Origin: a virus
Length of the DNA stretch: 64,000 nucleotides
Reading direction: 5' to 3' (one strand)
IMG/VR virus record: IMGVR_UViG_3300031788_000002
Coordinates: 103,482-167,481 of that record
Part shown: piece after piece, positions 1 to 8,600 of the stretch
Position numbering within the stretch: position 1 is the stretch's first letter
How the letters are laid out: each line of letters begins with the position of its first letter
Translations under genes and position numbers: made by a program
The notes under the pieces: model-generated
Databases searched by the model: none
What the model saw: the letters and a program-made list of their open reading frames with translations, nothing else
What the model was told of the DNA's origin: nothing

Positions 1-487
1 GTACGCGGTTAGCGAAGGGGATTTCAAGCTCTCGGCCGTTAGCTGCAATATCTGGGGGGTTCATTGCGAGAACAATGCGTACACCCGGGGGCAGCTTGTA
101 CTCACCGATGGTGCGCTCATTCATCAAGGAGAGAAGCGCTGCCTGTACTGCGCGCGGCGCGGATGAAATCTCGTCGAGAAAAAGAATGGCACGTTCGTCG
201 TTGATGGCAGCGCGAATCTGGGGCAGCGCGCATTCGAGAGAGAAGCCAACGGGCGTCATAACCGGGTAGCCCCCGATGTGCTCCGGGATCTTCGTGGAGG
301 CGAAGATCGGGTAGACGTGCAAGCCCAGCATCTTTCCGATGGCGTAGATGCGCTCGCTTTTGCCAACGCCCGACCCTCCAATGGAGCATAAATTGATGCC
401 CCAATTGCCTTCTTGGAAGGGCGCCATCGGCCCTTTGGCGAGCGGCGTGGACATGCTAGCCACCAGCAAACTCTCAAAGCGATCCAT
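1..487 (-). CDS. MoxR-like AAA+ ATPase (N-terminal part, cut by window edge)
   Basis: The frame stays open to the left edge, so only the first ~162 residues are seen. The Walker A motif GGSGVGKS lies at residues 37-44, Walker B ILFLDE at 101-106, and a sensor-1-like LAMNPP at 140-145 with Asn143. The stretch between Walker B and sensor 1 (SAPRAVQAALLSLMNER) is typical of the MoxR/RavA branch. These AAA+ ATPases act as ring-shaped remodelling chaperones, often beside a von Willebrand factor A partner; that partner would lie outside the window. The ATG at 487 overlaps the end of the upstream gene by 14 bases, so translation is probably coupled. The family call is firm; the substrate is unknown. 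Confidence 0.85.
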   Translation of the reverse strand, partial: MDRFESLLVASMSTPLAKGPMAPFQEGNWGINLCSIGGSGVGKSERIYAIGKMLGLHVYPIFASTKIPEHIGGYPVMTPVGFSLECALPQIRAAINDERAILFLDEISSAPRAVQAALLSLMNERTIGEYKLPPGVRIVLAMNPPDIAANGRELEIPFANRV

Positions 488-776
488 GTTGTTTTCTTTC
501 TTCGATGAATGCGACAACGTCAGGACAAAAACGAGCCGGCATGGCCGTTTTCAAGAAACTACCCCGTACAACAAGAAACCCGTCTTCATCCGCCAAGGTG
601 AAGGGCACGTAGAGTCCCCCGGGAATACGCACAGCTGTTTTGCGGTTCTCTGCTTCTTGTAAACTAGCCCTAAAAAGGGCGCGTAGCGCTTCGTCGTCGA
701 GAGCGCTAGCGGCCTGCCAGCGCTCTCGAGCACGACGAAAGGCATGCGGGTCCACGAGAACGTGGGTCAACCGCAC
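474..776 (-). CDS. Hypothetical protein, 100 aa
   Basis: I do not recognise this small charged protein. It starts with GTG at 776, chosen because AGGAG sits six bases upstream. The first half (residues 10-45) is rich in Arg, Ala and Glu and looks helical. The second half contains a beta-like stretch with GGLYVPF and GFLVVRG. It overlaps the start of the MoxR-like ATPase by 14 bases and lies in the same minus-strand operon, so it may serve the ATPase. That link rests on position only. Confidence 0.6.
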   Translation of the reverse strand: MRLTHVLVDPHAFRRARERWQAASALDDEALRALFRASLQEAENRKTAVRIPGGLYVPFTLADEDGFLVVRGSFLKTAMPARFCPDVVAFIEERKQHGSL

Positions 777-785
777 ACGGATCTC

Positions 786-1037
786 CTAGGCACTCTCGGT
801 GGGCTCACTTTGCACAACGCGAATATCAATGCGCATGGGTTCTACCGCAGCGATTAGACCGAATAGAACGTTCAGCTCCCGTTGCTTGAGCAGTGAATCC
901 TGCTCCTTGATGTCTTCAGTGCCTTCATACAGGCCGACGTTAACGCCGTATTCCTTAAGAAACCGGTAGAGAAGCTGCGCCAGCGTTCGTTTGTCGCTAT
1001 GCGCTTTACCACTGACCGTTACCGTGAGTGTGTTCAT
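786..1037 (-). CDS. Hypothetical protein, 83 aa
   Basis: This is a small protein with an alternating pattern of hydrophobic strands (MNTLTVTVSG, residues 1-10; MRIDIRVVQ near residue 70) around a helical, charged centre. The ATG overlaps the stop of the preceding zinc-binding gene as ATGA, indicating a polycistronic minus-strand message. No family recognised. Confidence 0.6.
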   Translation of the reverse strand: MNTLTVTVSGKAHSDKRTLAQLLYRFLKEYGVNVGLYEGTEDIKEQDSLLKQRELNVLFGLIAAVEPMRIDIRVVQSEPTESA

Positions 1038-1663
1038 GTATTCCTTCGTGCAATGCAGTACCCGGCCGCCCGGTTACAAGGCCCGTTGCGCCAGCAGCGC
1101 GTGGTGATTCCTTCCACGCATTCGTTGTTCTGTAGAATGTGCTCCCCGGTACCCCACAGCCCTTCCAAGAGGTTCAGGTTGATGTCGTTGCAGCATACGG
1201 AACAGATGTACTCAAAAGGCGGTATCGTAATAAAATCCAGGGCCCATTCGCGGTTGGGGGCGCGATCGGAAAGAACGAAGCTACCGTCATAGACGATCCC
1301 CGTTTTTTCCCCCTGAAGAATGTCGGAGCCGCACCCTGTGCAAGCGGCCACAACAAATGCACCGCTTACGAGCACGGGAGGCTGGTCCTTGTAAATGTAG
1401 CGAAGGGTTGAGCGTGTTTCATCCCAGCAATCTTCATGCAGATAGTAGGGATGGTACTGATACTCGCCATCTGCGGCCAGAAGGGGCAGAGGTACTTCGA
1501 AGACCCGCCCACAGTCATCTTGCGTAACGTTCGCAATGACAATGTGCAGTAGACAAATTGGCGTCTCAGCCGCTACGAGTTTGCTGCAGCTGTTGCACAC
1601 GTGGTCACTTTGCATGACGACGCGGTTCGCCAGTGTTTCCCTAGCCAGGCTGCTCATTGCCAT
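1034..1663 (-). CDS. Cysteine-rich, probable zinc-binding protein, 209 aa
   Basis: Three cysteine clusters are visible: CNSC near residue 23 followed by a C..H pair, a CTGC near residue 109, and CSVCC near residue 154. This suggests one or two structural zinc sites of treble-clef or zinc-ribbon type. The function is unknown. The start region overlaps the end of the upstream gene (1654-1663), and the stop overlaps the next start as ATGA. It belongs to the same operon as the MoxR-like ATPase. Confidence 0.65.
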   Translation of the reverse strand: MAMSSLARETLANRVVMQSDHVCNSCSKLVAAETPICLLHIVIANVTQDDCGRVFEVPLPLLAADGEYQYHPYYLHEDCWDETRSTLRYIYKDQPPVLVSGAFVVAACTGCGSDILQGEKTGIVYDGSFVLSDRAPNREWALDFITIPPFEYICSVCCNDINLNLLEGLWGTGEHILQNNECVEGITTRCWRNGPCNRAAGYCIARRNT

Positions 1664-2265
1664 GTCATTACCTCCCGTTGAATGTGCAGCCAGCGTTTAC
1701 TGAGCGCTTCGAGGCTCAAGTCGCGGGGGCACCCTAAGGGGTCGAAATCCCCCAAATAGGTATCGAGGAATTGTTCATCGACGCGCTCCCCCGTGTGCAA
1801 GTAACGTGGGAGATCAAAACCATGAAGCAACAAGTCAGATACGCGATAGTCATTTTGTTGGCGTAGTTCAAGCTCACGCAGAAAGAGATCGTCTTCAACG
1901 TCGTCTGGGTAGGCATGCAGCCCTACCCACCCACGGCGCCTATCTCCGATTTCGTAGCGTTCTTCTTGTGTCCAAGGATTGATGTCCCCCGGTTTTGCAT
2001 CCCCGCAGAGTAATTCGAAGTCGAACTGCCCGATGAAAGACACGATTCCATATTGATCAACCACGCGCAGGCGCAGGGGGTCTTTGCTGCGCACAGAGCG
2101 CGTAAGAAGCGTGGTGCGCTCTTCGAGTACAGGGCACAGCGTGTTCTCAACGGTCCAGCGGCGCTGCGGCATGATGGGGTCTTGGAAGGTTCTACCCCAC
2201 AGGCCCAATAGTGATGTTAATAGACGGGTGCCGGGAATGACTTCGAACTCTTTTGTTAGCGGCAC
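1654..2265 (-). CDS. Hypothetical protein, 203 aa
   Basis: No family recognised. I place the start at GTG 2265 because a perfect AGGAGG lies six bases upstream on the minus strand; an upstream ATG at 2319 has no comparable site. The protein begins VPLTKEFEV, carries several acidic and aromatic patches (for example YPDDVEDDLFL), and ends IQREVMTWQ, where it overlaps the next gene by 10 bases. Its Shine-Dalgarno site lies inside the end of the preceding small membrane-protein frame. Confidence 0.6.
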   Translation of the reverse strand: MPLTKEFEVIPGTRLLTSLLGLWGRTFQDPIMPQRRWTVENTLCPVLEERTTLLTRSVRSKDPLRLRVVDQYGIVSFIGQFDFELLCGDAKPGDINPWTQEERYEIGDRRRGWVGLHAYPDDVEDDLFLRELELRQQNDYRVSDLLLHGFDLPRYLHTGERVDEQFLDTYLGDFDPLGCPRDLSLEALSKRWLHIQREVMTWQ

Positions 2266-2380
2266 GACGAGCCTCCTCTTGGGGTAAAAAACCACTGTGG
2301 TCTGCGAGCCACCAGGCAATGCCCTGGAGAACGCCGACCACCGCGGCTAATAGGAAGAGGGGGACCTCTCCCTGTTTCAT
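2192..2380 (-). CDS. Small single-pass membrane protein, 62 aa
   Basis: Residues 7-26 (PLFLLAAVVGVLQGIAWWLA) form one clear hydrophobic helix, followed by a basic, soluble tail. The ATG overlaps the stop of the upstream gene as ATGA, which supports translation. It overlaps the next gene by 74 bases, so its C-terminal tail may not be under strong selection. No family recognised. Confidence 0.45.
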   Translation of the reverse strand: MKQGEVPLFLLAAVVGVLQGIAWWLADHSGFLPQEEARRAANKRVRSHSRHPSINITIGPVG

Positions 2381-2535
2381 GCAGCGTTGCTTCCTTTCTT
2401 CGGTACAGTTGGGGGTTCTTCGCTGTCGGGTTCTCCTTCGTCGAAGGTCATGTAGAGCTCCGCAACGTCCTGGGAGAGCTGTGACGTTTCCGGGGGTATC
2501 GGCGGTGTTTCTTTCTTGGGGGTTTGCTTTCTCAT
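2377..2535 (-). CDS. Small acidic hypothetical protein, 52 aa
   Basis: First gene of the minus-strand operon, divergent from the RNA polymerase gene 70 bases away. It begins MRKQTPKKETPP and ends KKGSNAA, with an acidic middle. The frame is open further upstream but would run into the polymerase coding sequence, so the ATG at 2535 is preferred. Function unknown. Confidence 0.45.
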   Translation of the reverse strand: MRKQTPKKETPPIPPETSQLSQDVAELYMTFDEGEPDSEEPPTVPKKGSNAA

Positions 2536-2604
2536 CGTGATTGTTATCCCTGCGAAACTGCGTTTCTTGTAGGAGCGAACCTCCTCGCGGTACGCTAGGC
2601 GGCC

Positions 2605-5600
2605 ATGGCCTACCTCAATCCCAAGGAAGCGTTCGCCGACTTGAAGCAGAACGTCATCGAGGGGTTGCAAGCGCACTTCCCCATCACGGGGTCAAAGCAG
2701 AGCATCCATCTCGAGGGCGTCGACGTGCGTGAGCACGCACGGGATTTCAATGATCTAACGGAGCAACACAAGGCCAAAGTCGAGGGGCGCTCCTGGACGG
2801 TACCGGTCTTTGGGGCGCTGGCTCTGAAGAACAATCAAACGGGAGAGGTCCTCGATCGAAAGAGCATTCAGCTGGCGGACTTGCCGTACATGACCCAGCG
2901 GCACGCCTACATCGTTGATGGGCGGGAATACCAGGTGGATAACCAGTGGCGCCTTAAGCCAGGCGTGTACACGCGCCGTAAAGAAGACGGGGAGCTGAAG
3001 TCTCAGTTCAACGTGCAGGGAAAGCGCCCCTTCGACATCACGTTGGATCCAGAGACCAAGGTTTTTTCCATGATACGCGGGGACTCAAAGAACATCCCCG
3101 TCTACCCCCTCATGAAAGAGCTCGGTGTCGACGACGACACGCTTCAAGCATCCTGGGGGAAAGAGGTCTTGGCGGCGAACCGAGGCGCCCGCGCAGCGGG
3201 TACGGCGCTTGAGCGCTTCTACAAAGCTGACAAGAAGCGTGCACCGACGAGCACCGAAGAAGCGCGGCAGCACTTCATCGATACGATGGAGGGTTCGAAG
3301 ATACGCCCCGAGGTGACGCAGATAACGCTTGGGAAGCCCTATGACCACGTGAACGGGAATCTATTGCACGACGTTACGACCAAGATGATTGGCGTGCAAC
3401 GCGGCGAGATTCCTGAGGATGAGCGAGACAGCCTCGTCTTCAAGGATTTGCACACGGTGGCCGACTTCGCCAAGAAGGGCCTGACCGACTGGAAGACGAA
3501 GAAAGCGCTCCAAGCGCGCACGGCACGTAAGATCAATACCGCCACCAGCATCCGCCAGGTGATTCACGGCAACATGTTCAGCAGGCCGGTTAAAGCTACA
3601 TTCACCGAGAACGCGCTGGCGCGTACGGCCGATCAGGTCAACCCCGTCGAGATGCTGACTTCGAGCTTTCAAACGACCATCATGGGGCCCGGGGGAATCC
3701 AGAGCGACAACGCCATCAGTGAGTCGGCAAAGCTCATAAACCCTAGTCAAATCGGGTTTTTGGATTCCATACATACCCCCGAAGGGTCCAAAACTGGGGT
3801 AACTTTGCACCTTCCGATGGGTGTCATTAAACGCGGGAACACGCCTCTCATCCCGGTGTACAACCTGCGCACGCAGCAGATGGACCACATTGATCCTGTG
3901 ACGTACCACAAGTCCGTGGTGATGATGCCCGACCAGGTAACGTGGAATAAGAGCACGCCCATCCCCGTGGGTAAGCGCGTGATGGTGTCGCAGAAGGGCA
4001 ACGAGCTGGTAGAGGCCGACGCTTCTTCCGCGGACTACGTGATGCGAAGCCCAAGTCAGCTTTTCAGCATGACTTCGAACTTGATTCCTTTTCTAGGAAA
4101 CAATTCAGGTAACCGCGCGAGCTACGCCACCCATCATATCGAGCAGGCGATCAGCCTGCACGATCGGGACGCTCCCCTAGTCCAATCGGGAACAGGGCGG
4201 GCGACGGGTGTGCGTACCTTTGAAGAATTCATGGGACGGCAGTCTGCCCACATCGCGCCTACGGCGGGTACGGTGACAAAGGTCACGGCCGACGCGATCA
4301 CCGTGCAGGATAAGGAGGGTAAGGACCACCACGTCACCATCTACAACAACTTTCCCCTCAATGATCCAAAGGCAGTTCTTCATAGTACGCCGGCTGTAAA
4401 GGAGGGGGATGCGGTTACACCGGGGCAGCTTCTGGCCGATAACAACTTCACGCGCAATGGTCAGTTGGCACTCGGAAAGAACTTGCTGGTCGCCTACATT
4501 CCTTTTAAGGGACACAACTTCGAAGACGGCATCGCTATTAGCCAGACCGCCGCCGCCAAAATGGCGAGTGAGCACATGCATAAGCCGTCGATTACGTTGG
4601 GGCCTGATGCCATTACGGGCCTCGCGAAGTACAAGGCGTTGCACCCAACATCCTTCGAGACGCAGCAGCTAGAACACCTGGATGACGCAGGGGTCGTACG
4701 CGTTGGTCAAACCGTGCGTACGGGCGATCCGCTGGTGGTGGCATCCCGCCCGTTTGACTCCAAGGGGTCGTACTCTCTGAGCAAGATTCGTAAGAGTCTA
4801 AGCAGTCAAACGCTGGACTCCAGCTTGACGTGGAAGAGTGAGCATCCCGGTGAAGTGGTGGGCATTCATCGAGATGAAGAGGGTAATGTCACCGTACATG
4901 TGCGCACCGTAGAGCCTATGCAAGTAGGCGATAAAATGTGTTACGACGAAGAAACGGAGATGCTTACCGCGCGCGGGTGGCTTCCAGTGGCGGATGTAAC
5001 GTGTGCCGACGAAGTCTGCTCTCGTGTTGACGGGCACATTGTTTATCAAAGTCCCGATGCGGTTTTTGCTTACCCAACCGGCGGGCGTATGTACCGCATC
5101 AAAAGCCGGCAGGTCGACTTACTCGTTACCGATAAGCACGACATGTTTGTCAAGGAGCGGGGGGCCTCCGACTTTTTGTTGACGCCGGCGGCTACGCTTT
5201 TTGGTCGTCGCATTCGCTACGCCAAGAGTGGGCTCTGGCAAGGGCATGACCCGGAGTACATTGCCTTCCCCGCTCTGTGCGTTCGTGCCGGTCAGTACGG
5301 TAACGGTTCTCGGATGTTGCCCGAAGTACGGTTGCCCGTCTCGGTGTACTGCATGCTCTTGGGGGCCTACGTGTCTAACGGGCACACGTTTGATCAGCCG
5401 GGGGACTACGGCATCGCCATTGACAAAGCAACGGGACCGCAATTCGAAGAACTGTGCCGTGCGCTAACCGAGGCGAACATCGCCTTCAGTCGTACGAACG
5501 GCGCGACCTGCTCCCGCGTTACCATCCATTCCAAGCAATGGCTTGAGCACTTTCGTGTTCTTGGGCGTGCACGCGTCAAGTACATCCCGGAGCACATCTT

Positions 5601-8600
5601 CAGTTTTTCGCGGGACAGCCTCTGCATTCTCTTTAAGTGGTTGATGTGGGGGAATAGTTCTTCAATGATGACGGGGCGTCCTGTGGCGTACTTTACCTCG
5701 TCAAAACGTCTAGCCGATGATGTTCAGCGTTTGGCTCTGCACGTGGGCTACGCCGGTAACGTCCGTATTCACGCCGAGGAAGGGTGGCAAACGATCAAAG
5801 GTAAGCCCTCGTGGTGTGCGCGTTCCTACGAGGTGCGCATCGTTACAACGAAGCTGGAGCCTCAGGTTAATAACGGCCACGTAAAGAAGCAGCGTGCTCA
5901 AGAAGAATACTTCGTCGAGAACTACACCAAGCCGGTGTACTGCGTCCGTGTTCCCGGGCACGTTGTCTACGTTCGCCGAAACGGTAAAGCTGTTTGGTCG
6001 GGCAACTCGGGGCGTCACGGGAACAAGGGGGTCATCACCACTATCCTTCCCGACAAAGAGATGCCGCACACAGCGGACGGGCGTCCAATTGAAGTCGTCT
6101 TGAATCCTAGCGGCGTTCCCGGGCGCATGAACATGGGTCAGGTCTTGGAAACGGCGGCCGGTAAGATTGCAGAGAAGACGGGGCAGACCTACATCGTCAA
6201 CAACTTCGAGCACGGTGTAGACCAACTCGATCGTGTGAAGAAGGCGCTCAAAGAACACGGGCTTACGGATACCGAAGAAGTAATTGACCCCGTGAGTGGG
6301 CAATCCCTCGGTAAAGCTTTGGTAGGTCCTCAGCACCTTCTGAAGTTGAACTTTCAAATTGATAAGAAGGTGAGCGTGCGCTCTGGTATGCCTCTTGAGG
6401 GTGCCGAACCAGAGCATTATGATGCGGACACGCTCATTCCCGCGCAAGGGGGTAAGACGGGCGGGCAGTCCATGGGTAACCTGGGATTGTACGGGATGCT
6501 CGCGCACGGTGCGAAGCACAATATCCGGGAGATGCAGACTTGGAAGAGTGAGGGTGCGGATCGAAAAGAGCGTTGGGACAGCCTTCACAATGAAGTGTGG
6601 CGTGCCATTCAAACGGGGGAAACACCACCCCCTCCGAAGAAGACCTTCGCGTTCCAAAAGTTCGAGGACATGCTGACGGCTGCGGGTATCAACGTCACGA
6701 AGCGCGGGCATACACTTCAGTTGACTCCCCTCACCAATCAACAGATTCTCGCGCAAAGCGCGGGGGCGTTACCCAATCCGGGCTACAGCGTCATTTCGAA
6801 GAAGGGTAAAGCAGGGGATGAGCCCGTCGCGCGTAAAGGCGGCGTCTTCGACCCCGCGATTACGGGAGGACATGGGGGGCAGAACTGGTCGCACATTGTT
6901 CTTCCGGAGCCCGTCCCCAACCCCGTATTCGAGCATGCGATCCAGCGTGTTCTTGGCCTTAAAGAGGGGCAGTACGCGGACATCGTTAACGGTGAGGCCG
7001 CGGTTAAGGACGGCAAGGTTGTTCCCTTGGGAACAGAGGGCTCTAAAGCGGGGGGTGCCGCCATCGCGCATATGCTGGGTGAGCTCGACGTAAAAGAGGA
7101 GCTCAAGAAAGCTAAGGACGCTCTCGACAAGCTCAAGGTACCCGCGAACCTCGCGCATCGAGATGTTACTCCAAAACTTGATCAGCTTTCGAAGCAGGTG
7201 CGCTACCTGTCCACTTTGGACAAGGCAGGGATTCATCCAAAGGACGCCTACGTTCTCGAAAACCTGCCCGTGATCCCACCCATCATGCGGCCCGCAAGTT
7301 TTTTGCCGAACGGTAACGTACACGAAGCGGATCTGAACAGCTTGTACACGCGCGCTGGGCAGCTCGCGTCCGCAATGCAATCCCCCAACTACAAGTACTT
7401 GAGCGACCATGACAAGAAGGAGGATCGCTTCAATTTGTACGACAGCGTGAAAGCGCTCATGGGGGTGGGGGAAGATTGGGCGACCCGGGGCAAGCAAGGC
7501 AAGGGAGTGCTCCTTCAAATCGCGGGCTCTGCACCCAAAGAAGGTTACTTCCAGAATACGCTCTTATCGCGTCGTCAAGACATGACCATGCGCGCCACCA
7601 TCACGCCAGATGCATCCATGGGGCTTGACCAGGTGGGCCTACCGGAAAAGAAGGCGCTCGACTTGTTCCGCCCGTTTGTAGTGAACAAGCTGCAAGAAAT
7701 CGGAGCCGCTAGTACACCACGGGAAGCGCATGCGCTTTTGTCTGAACCGGGGAAGAAAGATCCCGCGGTGTACCAGGCGCTCGATAAGGTGATGGCGGAG
7801 CGCCCCGTGCTGCTCAAGCGCGATCCGGTACTGCACAAGCACGGCGTGCAAGCTTTTTGGCCGCAGCGCGTCCCGGGGAAAGCCATTCAGATTCACCCCT
7901 TAACTACCGGGGGCTTCACGGCCGATTTCGACGGCGACACCATGGCACTCTACGTACCCATCGGGCGCGACGCTGTTGAAGAAGCCAAGGGCATGGTGCC
8001 TTCCCGAAATGTATACAACGAAGCCAGCGGCAAGGTTATTTACCAGCCGAGTCTGGAAGCCAGCCTGGGCTTGTTCAAACTCTCGCGTGTTACAGGGGAT
8101 AGCGGAAAGACATTCGACTCCCATGCCGCCTTACTCAAAGCGGCACAAGCGGGAAAGCTGACGGTGACCGAAACCGCAACGGTCGATGGGAAGCCCACGA
8201 CGGCCGGGCGTATCTTGTTGGCGTCCGCCGTTCCGGAATCGATGCAGCACGACATGTTGCACAACATGAATCTGTCCTTGAATAAAAAGGGTACGGATCG
8301 CGTGTACACGCAGATCGCCAAGGAACACAAGGCCGCTTTCGCGGATTCGGCGGTCAAGCTGATGCGCCTCGGGTACGACGCCGCCTTCGGTGTTCTCAAG
8401 ATCCCTAACCCGGCAACGCAGGGAACGGCGGCGGCTGTCGAGAAAGATGGGGAACACCCCAAGGACAACGTTCAGTACTTGCCTATGGGTACGCATTCCT
8501 TGAGCTTGAACGACTTTACGCCGGACAAGGCCACGCGGGATCCTATCGTGGCGGCTGCAACTAAAAAGGTGGAACAGATCAATGCGCGCACGGATCTTAG

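Noticed and set aside
5710-6756. Minus-strand open frame (348 codons) opposite the intein and polymerase
   Set aside because: No domain pattern; it lies entirely within the coding sequence of the polymerase.
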